From the NCBI RefSeq assembly GCF_028453695.1, contig NC_135773.1, positions 4,960,001 through 5,024,000 on the forward strand: a DNA stretch of 64,000 nt, given 5' to 3'. The position numbers were made by a program, and so were the translations under genes. Source of the stretch: Augochlora pura. Its lineage: Eukaryota; Arthropoda; Insecta; Hymenoptera; Halictidae. A model generated the notes under the pieces. The model did not search any database, was not told where the DNA came from, and worked only from the letters and a program-made list of their open reading frames with translations. Shown here piece by piece: positions 26,733-39,204 of this stretch (the first letter of the stretch is position 1; every line of letters begins with the position of its first letter).

Positions 26733-26756
26733 GGGGGGGGGGGGGGGGGGGGGGGG
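26733..26756. repeat. poly-G tract, 24 nt
   Basis: Twenty-four consecutive G residues, preceded by GGGGA. Confidence 0.95.
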
Positions 26757-27218
26757 CGTGATGACGCGGGCGGCAGTCTCGCTCGAAATTGCTTTGCGAA
26801 TTTGCGCGGGCACACTTTTAATCTATTCTGCCTTGCGAACTGATACGATAGCGTCGAGTTTCCACCCTTCGCCGTAACGCGTTGAGTGCCGTCCCCGCGC
26901 GGCTGACGGAGTTATTTGCTCGGATTTAACAATTAATTTCAACGTCAGCCCATTATATCCTTCTTATTTTATTAGCCTCTATAAACGACCCTTGTGTCGG
27001 AAATGTAAGTTTACTGTTAAAAAACTGAACTTGATTGAAAAACTTGATAGGATATTTTGTGATTGTTTTTAGGTTGTAGCCAAAGAGTTAAGGTCAATTT
27101 GTATAGTCTTTATCATGAGTGAACTGTGTCTAATTGTGGAATAAAATGGCCGATTCAATACAGAACAGGACAATACAGAAAACAAAAATTATCTGGTATT
27201 ATTAAGGACAGTATTAAG

Positions 27219-27253
27219 AACAAATAAGTGCTAAGGAGTCATAGTGCAAGGGG
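27219..27253. mobile_element. One end of a TTAA-type MITE (related to 46728-46914)
   Basis: The segment AACAAATAAGTGCTAAGGAG...CATAGTGCAAGGGG is followed by TTAA (27254-27257). It matches the right end of the element at 46728-46914, which has the same AACAAATAAGTGCTAA block and the same GTGCAAGGGG terminus. No matching left end is visible 150-250 bp upstream, so I call it a fragment or a strongly diverged copy. Confidence 0.55.
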
Positions 27254-29060
27254 TTAAACGTCCATCTTTGACTTTAAACGAACTATTATTTGAGGCAAGA
27301 ATAAAATTATTTTCTTGACTACTTCGATCACCTAAAATGAAAACAATAATCACATATAAAATTCATTAACGTTTCCAAAAATGAAATACCCATTCGACGA
27401 ACAAGTGAATCACCTAAAAAGCCCTAATCCTCGTATCACGGTAAATCGTGGTGATCAGTTTCGCGGGTGTATAATAAAGACAAGCCGAGCGTTATTACAT
27501 CCGCGGAGGTGAGCCAGCGAACCGATCGACCGGCGGAATTCAATTTGCCGGGAGTTCGACTGGTTCCGGCGCTTTGTCTCGTCTAATTATGCAGCGATTA
27601 CGTTTACGTAATTTATCGCGGTCCGAGGGCGGTCGGCCGCGCGCAGCCCCTCCGTAGCCGGCGCGGCGCGTCGCGTCGGCCGCAAAGGAGCGTGAACGGT
27701 GCCGCGATCGCGGAATAAGTTGCGCCCGGTTTAATGACGCGATCGTCGGAAAAGCAAACCGACCTTGCCCGTTCGTTCCGAGCTGGTCGCGAACGGGAAA
27801 AAAGCGGAACGAGAGCCGCACGAGCGGGTACAGGGGAGGGGGAGGATCGAGAAAATAGGAGGACAGTATCCGAAGGAATTACGAGAAGCGTACACGGTCG
27901 AGGGGACCGGGATGCCCCGAGGGACCATTACTCGGCGTAGCATCCGCGATGAAATGGTAATGCGAACGGCACCGGTTTCTAATCGTCTGTAAAAGAGACC
28001 GTGCCGACTCGCCACGGTAAATTGTTTCGCGAACCAGTCGAAAGAGTCGGACGAGCCAGATATTACGTCCGAAGACGAAGGGAGCCGGTCGCGGAGAATG
28101 AATCCGTGTGGGGTGGGGGAGCCAAACGATAACGACCGCTCCCCGCTGGAAACAATTCGCCAGGAGCAATGTTCCGTAAAGCGGGGAAGAAGTTCTAGTT
28201 GCCGCGACAGAAATAGTGGCCCATTACGGTCCTCGTGGCCTGCCCGGGTCCCTCCGACTCGAGAGGGTGTCGACGAGATTCTCTACCGTGCCCCAAGAGC
28301 ACCATCACGATTTCGGATGCCGGGAACAGCGGAGGGAGTTCCAGGGGGGTTGACGGAATCATAAATACAGAGTTTCACAGAAACGCGACATTTTTTAATT
28401 ACGTTATAACTTTATTTATAACTTTAACATTCTTTTCTATCTCTCGACAGAGTTTTATTTCTTACGTTCTGCTATTTAATTATGATAAAAGCGCATCTTA
28501 AATTTTCGTTAGAGACTCAAATCAAAAAGTTTGAAAAATGAGAATTCTTTTCTGTTATTCCAAGTATACAAAAGCAAAATTTTAGTACAAATTCTAGCCT
28601 GTTAATCCAAGTTTTAAAAAGCGTCCAAACTTTGTCGGCTACTGTACTTGCCAGCAACCCCGAGCAAATTCGTCGAATTGAAATCAAACTCGCTCCGCGG
28701 CCGTGAAATTTTGTAGAAACAAATCAACAAATTTCGCGTTTCTATTTACGCGTTCCACGCGCTTTAATTCAGCGTCGCTCCGCACGCGACTGCGGAAAGT
28801 GTTAAGGCAGGAACCGCGTATTCGTTTACCGGCTATCGATGCCCGACGCGCGCCCCGCAGATAACCATAATTCCCAAAACGTTTTTTCGAACGCGAATAA
28901 CCGAACGCGTGAAATATGAAATTTCGTCGGGCGGCCGAGTCCCGCGCGGAGCGGCAATTCATTCGAAAAAACAGTGCCGGCCTCGTCGCGATGAAAAAGC
29001 AAAAGCAAACCCGGAAACGAGAAAATCTCCGCGTTCACAAAATTCCGGGACGCGGAGAGG

Positions 29061-29081
29061 CGCGCGCGCGCGCGCGCGCGG
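29061..29081. repeat. (CG)n tract
   Basis: Ten alternating C-G steps followed by GGTCCGG. Confidence 0.94.
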
Positions 29082-29525
29082 GTCCGGTCGCACAAAAAAC
29101 CGGGCGCAATAGCGCTGCTAACGATCCCGGAAATTAAACCGGGCGGAGAGATCGTTGGGTACGTGCTTCCAGCCGGTCGGCGACGGTCACGGTTGTAGGT
29201 GGCCGATGGCGGCGGAATTTTCAAAGGGCCGCGAAGCGCTGCGCGAGCCGCGGGACCGTGGCGAGTCGGTGGCGCGCCGGTTCGAGCGGAGCGGAGAACA
29301 GAGCGGAGCGGAGAGAGCGTCGGTCGCGGGGATCGGTCGGTATTTCATTACACCGGGTCCCCGCCGAGAACGCTCGGAAAACGCGAAACAACGTGAAACA
29401 ACCGGCCCGGAGGTTATACTCGGCCCACGGTAACATAGTTAGGCGAGAGTGCACAGCTCGAGATATTGCGCGCGGGCACTGTGCGAGAGTCGGTGCGCGA
29501 GTGGGGAAGGAAGGAGAACAGGGGT

Positions 29526-29612
29526 TGCGGATGGCTGGATGGCTGGCTGGATGGCTGGCTGGATGGACGAACGGTTGGATGGATGGTTGGATGGATGGCT
29601 GGATGGATGAAT
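29526..29612. repeat. GGAT/GGCT tetranucleotide array
   Basis: Head-to-tail GGAT and GGCT units (unit TGGATGGCTGGC and variants) fill about 85 bp. All phases stay open and give Trp/Gly/Leu/Asp repeats on the plus strand and Pro/Ser/Ile/His repeats on the minus strand. This explains the overlapping open frames here without any gene. Confidence 0.93.
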
Positions 29613-31724
29613 GGGAACAGGAGGAGAGGAGAAAATGGAGCGGGTGGGAGCGAGAAAGAGCAAGTGGGAAGGCAGAGGATGAGAGGAACAGGCTGAGGGG
29701 CGCGAAGGTTTAGAAGAGCCACCTAGAGGTGGATGGAACGAAAGCGGGGGAGGGGAAGAGTCGGAAGTACTCTCGTGTCAAGAGGAGATTCTGAGTGCTC
29801 TCCTGAGAGACGACCATGCACAGCGAGAGGGAGCCCGGAGAACGAGAGAGCGAGAGAGAGAGAAAGAGCGAGCCAAGCTCGAAGACGGGAACCAGAGCGA
29901 GACGCGTTTCGCGAAACGCGGAGGGTTGAGACGATGAGCGGGCGAGCGTGGGTGTGCTGCTCGCGCGAGGCTGTGTGCGTGCGCTATATAGAGACAGGAG
30001 AGTCACTTGAAGCCCTCGCGACTTTGTCAGCGCTACATGGAGCCTAAGTGCGAACGTTCTTGCACTCGTATGTCGTCCCAAGGAGAGGGAGAGGACGAGG
30101 ACGCGCCGGAGCAGAAGTGGATCTTCGAGGTCAAGATCGAGGGTTCTGCGAGTTTCAGGCTTAAGCACGATCGTTTGCGTCACCGTCGTATAGCGGGCCC
30201 GGTTGAAATATCCTCGTTGCCTCGGCAAGCCGCGCGCTCCCTAACACCGTTCCTACCAATTTTCGCGGTGTTTCCCTCGCCGATCCTGCGTCTACGCCGT
30301 ATCCCCGACCATCGGAAGCTTCTACGCTTCGCGACAGAGAAACAACGCGCTTTCGAATCGACGCGATTTTCGTTTAGTTAACGTTTGTATAAAATTTTAC
30401 AAAAACACAGACGGAATGAAATAGAATCAGTTAAATGAAAATTGTCATCCACAATTGAGCGACGCGGCAGTCAAAGCGTGAACAGTATAATATAACATGC
30501 TTTGTAAGGATAAATTTTGATAATAATATAATTATGATTTTAGTGAGTTTTTAGAAAACATTTAAGTAACGTTTTACAACGATTCTACTGATTTTTATAA
30601 TCATTCGACCGCGATGTTTTAAACCGATACAGTCCAATTACAATTACGTTCTTAATAGTAATCGTTCAGAGTTAAAAGGTCTTCGCAGCTGTTTGAAGTT
30701 CTAAAATGCAACAGCGTTCCCCCGTAAATCTATTCAACGTATTATCCCGCGTCGAGCATAAATATAAGCGATACGATGATATTAGCAGAATCGGAACGGA
30801 AATACCGGCGTATCAACATGTTTACCCGTTGTTTGACTACGCCGTATCGGAAGCGCTGAACGCGCTGTTTATTTGCGACGAATCGGACAGAGCCGCGCGC
30901 GCGCGAGCGAGCCCCGTCGCCGAACGGTCGCATGGGGATCTGGTTGCGACGACTTCCCATAGGCGGCCAGATAAGGCCGTAGAGAAAAACAAGCGGCCGG
31001 GTTACAGGAAACACGAGAGCGATCAAATGAGCAATACTTCTGCGAACAAGACCGTTGCTCCGTTCCGTTCCGTCCGTCCGTCCGTTCGATACGCGAAATA
31101 TTCACGGACGCGGCGCTGATGCCGCGGAAAACACCGTGAGACACCGAGGTCAGCGACTTTTGCAAATTGAACCGTCGACGGTGACAGGTTGTGTCCGGCT
31201 ACTGAGTACACACGCCGTTGCGACACCGACAATTTTCAGCGATTCCGTGCCGGTGTGTATTGCGACACTGTCACGCCGAATATCGTTGTTTCGACACACG
31301 TTTTCCGGTAATCCGTGTCGATCATTGTTTCGAAATTTTACAAACTTTTCTGTGCTCCGCTGCGACTTGTTGGTAACGATAGCCAACGGCGAACAGCTAT
31401 TTCCGCGTTTATATCTAACACCGAGTCTGGAAAATATTTTTACATTCTAGTGGAAGCGATTATAAGGTATTCTAAAAGTGGAAGACAGCTGCGAATTTGT
31501 GTTTGCTATTTTTTAAGGACCGAGATGTCAGATTCGTTTTACGGTGTTTACATCAATTTCCTACGTTGCGTCAAGATGAATAAAGAATGGGGGTGAAAAT
31601 AAAGAATGAGGGATGAATAAAGCATGGGGATGAATAAAGATACGCAAGAAACAAAAAAACTGTCTCTTTTAAAAGGGTTTAGACGAGTCCAGGATCGTTG
31701 CATATTTAAACGGGATTATATTAA

Positions 31725-32209
31725 CCCCTTGCCGTACTTCAATTACGATTTCTAACAATAACCTGTTAAACAAGGATGTTATTTCGTCTGTTTAAGTCGA
31801 AATAAAATTCTGTCTTCTTGCCACTAATATCTAACCCTTTTAGTGCCGGAGGGCCGATATATCGGCTCGCGCAGCACTGGCGAAAAGTGCCTTATACTTA
31901 TACCTTTCTTATTTATATAATTTCCAATGAATATAGAAAAATTGCCGTCATTGTTCCATTCTCAATTTCGTCCTTAATGCACTGCTTTTTGAATTATATA
32001 AATATTGCTTTTCGTTTGGTTTTTATGAGCCTTTCTCCAAATCCTAGCAAACTGTGAAATTTGGCTTTTTCGCCCGGCACTAAGAGGGTTAAGTGCTGAA
32101 GTAATTGCAAGCACGCTATAAATATTAATTTTATTTCTCCTCCAAGAAATTATTCGAATCGAAAATTATTCAATCATTGTAACTGCAAAGATAAAAGTAC
32201 TCCAAGGGG
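31725..32209. mobile_element. TTAA-flanked MITE, interrupted by a second MITE
   Basis: Left terminus CCCCTTGCCGTACTT and right terminus AAGTACTCCAAGGGG are inverted repeats (the first seven terminal bases are identical, and GTACTT is shared further in), each flanked by TTAA (31721-31724 and 32210-32213). TTAA target duplication with C-rich termini is the signature of piggyBac-type transposons. Subtracting the inner element (31835-32088) and one TTAA leaves about 227 bp. The body (AAGTCGAAATAAAATTC, TAAGTGCTGAAG) loosely matches the element at 46728-46914 (AAATCGAAATTAAATTG, TAAGTGCTAATC), so both belong to one family. There is no coding capacity, so a transposase would have to come from elsewhere. 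Confidence 0.72.
31835..32088. mobile_element. piggyBac-type MITE nested in the element at 31725-32209
   Basis: Left end CCCTTTTAGTGCCGG (31835-31849) and right end CCGGCACTAAGAGGG (32074-32088) are inverted repeats with one mismatch in 15. The flanks are CTAA on the left (31831-31834) and TTAA on the right (32089-32092), which is a TTAA duplication with one substitution. A perfect 14-bp palindrome, GCCGATATATCGGC, lies at 31853-31866, starting at base 19 of the element. The element is 254 bp and non-coding. Its position inside the outer element shows that it inserted later. Confidence 0.82.
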
Positions 32210-32322
32210 TTAAATTAAGCGTCGATAATTTATTAAGAAATGTCGATTCAGTATACGGAGACATTCCGAAATCACTGTAGGTGGTGTTCGAAGATTGTCC
32301 GCGGATGGTAAACTGTACTTAC

Positions 32323-32587
32323 CTCCGTTCGGCTTCAAATCATCCTGTTGACCCCGATGAAGATCCGGCTTGGTCAACATCGGTAAAGGGTGGGTAGCCG
32401 CGCCACCAGCGGTGGCGGCCGCACTCGGCGGTATCCCTAATCCAAGAAGGGCTGCGGAGGCCGAGGAGGGGAGGCCGGGTCCAGGGAGAGCCGGTATACC
32501 TGGATGCGGCCCTATCGCGGCACCCGGTGGAAGCTGCGGCGCGTGCATTTGCTGAAGCAGCCTAGGCAGGTCTGCTGGCCTTTGTTG
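32323..32587 (-). CDS. gro: groucho exon: end of Q domain and Gly/Pro-rich (GP) region
   Basis: This 265-nt exon encodes 88 residues plus one base. On the minus strand it starts after TTCGTTGCAG in phase 0 and ends before GTAAGT in phase 1. It opens QQRPADLPRLLQQMH, which continues Q-domain sequence ending NAIIG in the preceding exon. A stretch rich in Pro, Gly and Ala follows (PGAAIGPHPGIPALPGPG), then HPLPMLTKPDLHR and DDLKPNG. In Groucho/TLE corepressors the Q domain oligomerises the protein and binds partners such as TCF, while the GP region recruits the histone deacetylase Rpd3/HDAC1; the protein acts in the nucleus without binding DNA itself. Family assignment is firm because LPRLLQQM and PDLHR sit in the order expected for insect Groucho. 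The acceptor has a weak pyrimidine tract, so mild or regulated splicing is possible. In-frame translation past the donor soon meets a stop. Confidence 0.95.
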
Positions 32588-34315
32588 CTGCAACGAACCG
32601 TGAGAATTGAATTTTAGTATTACACGTCGTTCTCTCGGTACGTGTACGAACGCGTATAATCGCGTCTACATTAGCCTCGTCGTTCGTCTTTAATCATGAT
32701 GTTGTAAGTGTTTAATGCGTTAACCTTGGGCTAATGGCTGAGCCGATGAACACGTGCGAAATTCTTTCGCAAATAATGACGAACTAACAGTAGCGTTAAT
32801 GCATGCCGCGATGGTTTTTATGTAGCAACTGACACAGCGTGGAAAATAACGCGTGAAAGGAACAATGTCTTTCGTTGAATATTTCTCTAGACATTTGTGA
32901 ACAATTTACGGATGTAAGAACGATATTACTGATATTTGTTGTACAGATAGTTTAAATATTTCACGTTGACTTTAGATCTTTATCTCGAGGAATTATTCAG
33001 ATTTAATGACAAAGGTAATTTAATTAAGTTAAAGTTCTTAGAATGCCAAATGTAAATTTCCATTGTTATAGATCATCGCGTAAAACATGGAATAACAAAA
33101 ATATTTATTACAATTCGCTGAAAGTTTCCATCCAGCGGCAATAAAATAAAATTTGTTTCGCAGCCTATTCGATTTCCCACGATATCTACGATACAAATTG
33201 GAACGAAACAAAGAGTTGCGATATTATTTGGCCAGGAATTGTAATCTTTTATTTTGCGGAATAAAAAAAATCACGTAGATTATTGTGACAGGACAGGCGA
33301 CCAGGATTCACTGGCGATCGCGAACGCCAATCCAGTAATCTAATCGTAATGCCGAGATATAACACGTCGTTCAGATAAGACTCGAAGGGGGAGATTGAAT
33401 TGAAGAGCAGGTGACATCATTGACAACTGATGAAACGCGCCTCCGTTGACCGACTGGCTCTTATCGTAATCGTTGGATACACCCAGTCGGAAACCTGCTG
33501 ATATCGAAAACACATCCGCTTATCGCTCACAAGGATCATTATCCAATCGACGCGCGCCGATTTCGAGGAATCTTCGTATTATAAGTAAATCACGCGAACG
33601 TATTTCACGTTCATAGTTCTTCGTCGATGGATATTTCTGTTCAATGATAAAATCGCGAGATGACCATGGACAAGCAAGTTAATTCTGGCTTCATTTTTGT
33701 GAAAGGTCGAATCAGTTCCCTATGTCAGCAATATCAATGATTTCGAATATCGAACAATTTTTAACGAATTTTTATGGTATAGTCAGTAGAGACTAGCGTA
33801 TTTAAAAATGTTAGAAGACTGTGTTGACTTTGAATTATTTTTTTATGATGGTTTTTTGTTAAAGTTATTTATTATATTTATATTATTATATTATTGTAAT
33901 TCTCCTTATGAACTCTCCTACGAATGACACAGAAAAATTTTGTTTTGGGGTGAAGAAGTACGATCATCTTTTTTAGGGGAGTCTTTTCTGAAGATTATTA
34001 AACCATTTATAAAGTACTTCTATTTCTATGTTATACTTTTAAAAGAACATTCTTTAATCGATTATTTATAAACATAGTGAATATTTAAATAGAAAATAAA
34101 AATGGTTCCTTCGAACATAACCTAAAAATCACTAATCAATTGTAAGATATATACATAACAAAATGACAACCCATTGAAAGGAAAAGAAATTTTGTATAAC
34201 ATTAATATATTGCCTTGAACCTTTCAGAAAACTTCGACAAATTTCTCACAAATATATTTTAAATAAAAGAGCTCATTAACATTCTCCAACAGCGGTCTAA
34301 AAATCCCGAAAGTTA

Positions 34316-34331
34316 CCCCCCCCCCCCCCCC
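34316..34331. repeat. poly-C tract
   Basis: Sixteen consecutive C residues exactly at the edge between a 1.7-kb AT-rich stretch and a CpG-rich block. Confidence 0.94.
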
Positions 34332-34585
34332 ATTATCAGCCGAAACGGAGTGGCAAGCGACCGGTTAACGGTATCCGCGGCGCGACACAGAACTTTCCGC
34401 CCGATCATTTATTTCAACTATAACATCTGCTGGTGATTCGGCCTCCCGCCCGGGTAAAGCATACAAATCACGGGGTAAACTTCCGGGCGACGTTTAAATA
34501 AGCCCGGTCCCAGCATCCGGGGCTAAATCCGAAAGTACGAAACAAGTGGTGGGACTTGTGCGGCGTTCCTCTCGGTTCGCGCGAG

Positions 34586-34624
34586 AGGGGGGGAGGAGGT
34601 GGAGGAGGAGGAGGAGGACGAGGA
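34586..34624. repeat. G-rich/(GGA)n array
   Basis: Seven-G run followed by about nine GGA units. A second trinucleotide array, (AGA)n turning into (GGA)n, follows at 34857-34889. Confidence 0.9.
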
Positions 34625-36665
34625 TAGGGTGGTAGGAAAAGTTTCGAGGAGGGAAGCCTTAAACGTGCACCCTCGCGCAGTCGGTACTTTGCTCGTTAGT
34701 TGGCCAGAGCCGAGGGTGTCGGTCGAGTTTCAGCTGCCAGACAAATTGTACGCCGGAGCGTTTTAACGCTCGGCGGATCGCGACGCGAGCACCGCCGGTC
34801 GGGAAAGAGAAACACACCGTGGGGTTTGGGGGGTTGGGGACGAGGAGAGAAACCGAGAAGAAGAAGAAGAAGAAGAAGGAGGAGGAGGGCGGTCGGAAAA
34901 GGCGGCGGAAAGACGAGAGAACGATAAGAAACGGAAGTTTCGCCGGAAGGCAGGGTTGAAAAGAGGAAGAGACCGAAGGAGCCAGCTACCCTCCGTGTAC
35001 ACTCGTTAAGGCCGGCCCCGAAATATTCCGCGAGTAGTATGCCGAGATAATTAAATGGTTTAACGATATAATAAGCTCGTGTTGGCCGACTGTCTCTACC
35101 AGCCGCGGAACACACACACAAACAAGGAACGTGTGCTCCCTCGCACGTACCAGGTGAAAACGCGCTCTCCTGCGCGGCGCGGAACGAGCGGGCGGAGGCG
35201 TCGGGCTGTGTTTCCCGAGGTTTCGGTGAACCCGGGAGAGCCGCCTAAGAACGTCTCTCCGACTGGTAACGATAATAATGCTCGCCTCGGTCTGACGTGT
35301 CGGCATTCGTGGCAACGATGCCGTTCCTCGATTATGCGCGCCGAGAAGATCATTTCCGGCCTTTGCGGGGAACGTCTGCTAATTATCGGGTCGAGTATAA
35401 CTGGTTCTACACACAAAACCTGGGGTTGCTGATCAGTTGATCTGTACCGTTCCCAGAAATCGAGGCGACGACGTATCTCCGCGATCTACGGCGACGCGGA
35501 GATTAATACGCGACGAGTCGCCGTACAGTGTTTCACCGATTTATCGCGTCCCTCTTTGTCAATCTGCTATGTTCGGAGCTCGTTTCTGCTAAGTACGTGG
35601 CTGAAGCACTGTTTCTGTCAATTGTAAATATTTTGTTATCGTTCCAATGAATTTTGAAGGCATTTGTATCTAAAATATGTCTTAAACGTTTATTACTTCT
35701 TTTATACATCAAATTATTAAATTAATATTAGTTTACTCCACGTATCGGCTTGCTTAAATGAAAGTATTTTAGATCGCAATTGATGTGCTGTTTTATTTCG
35801 AGATTTGAAATATTTCTCTTTTATTCTTTCCACATCTTTTTGTACATTTTCTTCCGTTCAAAAATATTAACGTGGCACTAAAAATTATTCGATAATATTT
35901 TAGGAACACGTAATTGCATCAGTTCATGAAAATCAAACTGCAGAACTTTCTGCAAAATAATTGATATCAATTGCAAGATAATCCAACTAGACTTATAATC
36001 CAGCTGCTGCACACTTTCGCCATAAACGCATCAAACGCGCAGTCTAATTATAACAAGTCTTCTATACACGTTTTTCCAAAGAATATGTCAAACAATCGGA
36101 ATACTAAATAACTAATCATTTATTTCAATACAGCTTCCATAAACTCGTAACACAACAATGGAAGAATCCTGTCATTCCAGAAGAATAGCAAATCAATCTG
36201 AATTAAAGAAAATTGCCCGCTTGCTATCGCCGGCGCGCCAGAAAACGATGCAAGATAATGGGAGAATTGAGAAGGGCGAGGGGATCGAATATGAGGTTCG
36301 TTTCACTTCGAAAAATTTGTCTACGCGGAGTGGAGGCTCTTTTGTGAGTACTGAGAAAGAGGAAGTCATTAAGGCCCCCCCACGTCTTCGCGCGAGCCTT
36401 CTTACGGCACCTGCATTCACTGGCAGGGCTTGTTCTCAGCAGTTTCCAACGGCATGGCTACTTGCTGACTCAACCAGCCGTGAAGATATCGCCGCTAAAA
36501 GATCCGAGGAGATCGTCTTAACCTTCTTCTATATCACATGTCGTTGACGCCTGAAAAGCGTCTTCTGCCGGCCGTTCGTGCAAGAGATTATGAACGTCAG
36601 CAACGTCGCGCCTCCCGTCGTCGCCGTCAACGCACGCAACTCTCCCCGTGATTTTCTAAATATAG

Positions 36666-36666
<1 letters not shown>

Positions 36667-36697
<31 letters not shown>

Positions 36698-36698
36698 G
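36667..36698. repeat. (CT)n microsatellite
   Basis: About fifteen CT units with one TTT interruption. Confidence 0.92.
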
Positions 36699-37659
36699 TC
36701 CGTGTTATCTGGCCGTCGAGCTGAGAAAATCGCTGAAAGACCAACGCGGATCATTTATCGCGACGAGGCGATTCCCCGCGACGATAAACCTTGGCATTCG
36801 GATCTCTGAACGAGCTGCACCGTCTCTCTTTCTCTCTCTCTCGGGAGACAGGATTATTCCGTCCGCAAATATGGCTCGAGAAACAGACCGATGTTCAAAG
36901 ATCCGACGTTCGGCACGCGGATATACTTTTTACGCTGACTGTATGCCGATTTCTTCTTATCCGCGCGAATAAGTTATACTTTCGAGATAAAATGCGCAGT
37001 TCTGGCGTTGTTAATATCGCAACAATCGTCGTCAAGGGGTGAAAATTAATTGAAGAACATATGCAACAGCGAACGATTCTGCAGCGAAGTATTGAATAAC
37101 GAAGTTAATTAATTACAGCGCAATGATTGGGAATACGCATCATCGATGTGTCTAAAATTAAATTTCAATTTTCATTGATTCACCGTGTTGCCAGATAATT
37201 TCAAAACGAAATATATAACAGTATATTTTTTTTTATATTACTCGTATGACGGATGTGCAGACCTTCTCTGTTTATTTCTTTTTAATTTTTGTTACAGAGT
37301 TGTGTCTGTGCATGTAAATAAAATTATTATCATCATTACTATTATAGAGTATAATTATCAGTGGATAATAGAATAGAAAGAAGTTAGTCGCTACAAATTT
37401 GTCAGTAAAAGTTTCGTCGCAAAAACTCTGTAGTCCATAAACATGTAGACAATAAATCTGTATACGAAATAGAAATGTGTCAAGTAAATAAAACTAAACT
37501 AAACTAAAATAAAACTATATTTCTTCCCTTGCACTTCTCTCAACGAACTTAGAAAACTGTAGAGAAATATTTAGAATTTCTGCCACTTGAACAACAAATG
37601 CGTCAAAAATCCGGCGCCTACGTAACGACGTTAATTAGACTTCAAGAGCGGAAAGCTCT

Positions 37660-37687
37660 CTCTCTCTCTCTCTCTCTCTCTCGCTCT
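37660..37687. repeat. (CT)n microsatellite
   Basis: About eleven CT units, then CGCTCT. Confidence 0.92.
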
Positions 37688-38339
37688 CCAATTTCGTGAA
37701 GGTCTCGCGGCAAAATGACCGCGGCGCCGGTGCTTGACCCACGGAACGGCATCGCGGGTGTTAACAAACCACTGGAACGGACCCGAGCAAAATCGAGCGG
37801 GCTCCGTTCCGGGGGAGGCCTGTACGTGTTTTTCTTTCAATCCGCGCGGTAACTGAAAGGATTTAAGATCGCCTTAAGAGGAGGCCGGGTCGGAGGCAGG
37901 GAGGAGGGCCCGATGCTACGGGAGAGCGGTTTAAAGCGCGCGGAATCCAGGGATTCTGCTAAGGATTTGCCGCACGTAGCCCGACAACGCCGCGGATCCG
38001 TGGAAGTTTCTATGGTCGTGGGGGGGGATGTGGGCGCGGGAGAGGTTGAGGTGGAAGCGCCTAGGAGTCCACGGTCTGAGGAGGAAGGACGGGGAGAGGG
38101 TTGAACCGTTCGGGGATGGTCGGATGGAGGCGGAGGTGAGGTCGAAGGGAGTTGGGTAGCAGGAATGCTGATTAGTTGGTGCTCGTGCGCCGTAACACTA
38201 TAACCTATCCGGCTTGGAAACCGGGAAGGAAGACTCGGGATAAGATTCAGCCGTGAGGGGAGGCTCGAGGAAAGGGGTTGCAGATCAGGGAGGCGAGTTG
38301 GCTGAACGTGATGGAAGGAGCAAGACGGAGAGAGGACGG

Positions 38340-38462
38340 GAGTAAGCGAGAGCGAGCGAGAAAGTAAGCGAGACTGCCACAGCGAGTGAGCGAGCGAGCG
38401 TGCGAGTGGGTGAGTGAGAGCGAGAGAAAGAGAGAGAGGGAGAGAGAGAGAGAGAGAGAGAG
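38340..38462. repeat. GAGC/GA purine array
   Basis: GAGCGAGC-type units (38340-38400) grade into a (GA)n run (38424-38462). This supports long meaningless frames on both strands from 37837 to 38601. Confidence 0.9.
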
Positions 38463-39204
38463 CCGGGGAGAGAAGCCGGCGGCTTAATAGGGAGGAAATT
38501 GAGTGCTCGAGCAATATTGAGGAGGATTCGGGATTCGCCAGGATCGTATCCATCCGTCCGCTTTCGGATTCCTCGGGCGTGCATCGGCTTCCTCCTACCA
38601 CCGCGCAGGGATTCTCATTCGACGCGAATCCGTTTCACGCCAAGCTGAACGCGAATCAGCTTCGGTGGCCCTTCGGTGCTCGCGTAAATTTTCGTCGAAA
38701 AGGATTTGCGGCCGCGGGCCCTCTCCCCGTCCCGCGCGTCCGCCCGCAGAATTGAATTTTTCCTCGAGATAAAACCGACCCCGCCGCCGACGCCGCCGCC
38801 AACATTGCCGGGAATTTACGAACGTACGGTGCCCGCGGGAATCGGGAGAAGATGGTGTTCGCGGGCTCCCCGATCAACTCCGAAACCAGATACAAGGGAT
38901 TCGGTTTATGCGCGGCTGTTGCCGTTGCATCCGCGGCTTTTTAGAAAATACGGCCGCGTCTTCTCACGTCGGATCGATCGCTGCGTAAGCTTCGCCGGTC
39001 TTGTTGAGAGTATGATTTAGTAGGGGATTAACCCCTAGACACTCGAAGACGTCTCGCAGACGTCGCGCGTTTCTGACGCCGTTATATACAACGACGCTAA
39101 ATATTATTTAGTATTATTGGATAATATCGCGTTACGTCTGCTCAGCATTTGTACGATGTTCTTTTTGAATTATACTAGAAATTAACTATTTGGATTTGAA
39201 TTTC

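Larger units (their letters stand above)
23253..32322 (-). other. gro: groucho intron between GP-domain exon and microexon (9,070 bp)
   Basis: A GTAAGT donor at 32322 and a CAG acceptor ending at 23253 bound this phase-1 intron on the minus strand. It contains AT-rich islands (23280-23690, 24430-24960, 25800-26280, 26940-27450, 28380-28640, 30380-30700 and 31600-32300). Between them are CpG-rich blocks with poly-C (24089), poly-G (26733) and (CG)n (25563, 29061) tracts, a GGAT/GGCT array (29526) and nested piggyBac-type MITEs (31725-32209). The block 29150-30380 is the most CpG-rich and contains a TATA-like octamer. No second gene is supported. Confidence 0.88.

Noticed and set aside
27107..27122. 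Sequence resembling an inverted internal block of the MITE at 46728 (CTCATGATAAAG on the minus strand)
   Set aside because: The orientation conflicts with the end at 27253 and the match is only about 12 bases, so it may be chance.
37837..38601. 254-codon minus-strand open frame
   Set aside because: Driven by GAGC/GA arrays (Ser-Leu and Leu-Ala repeats), with no conserved sequence.
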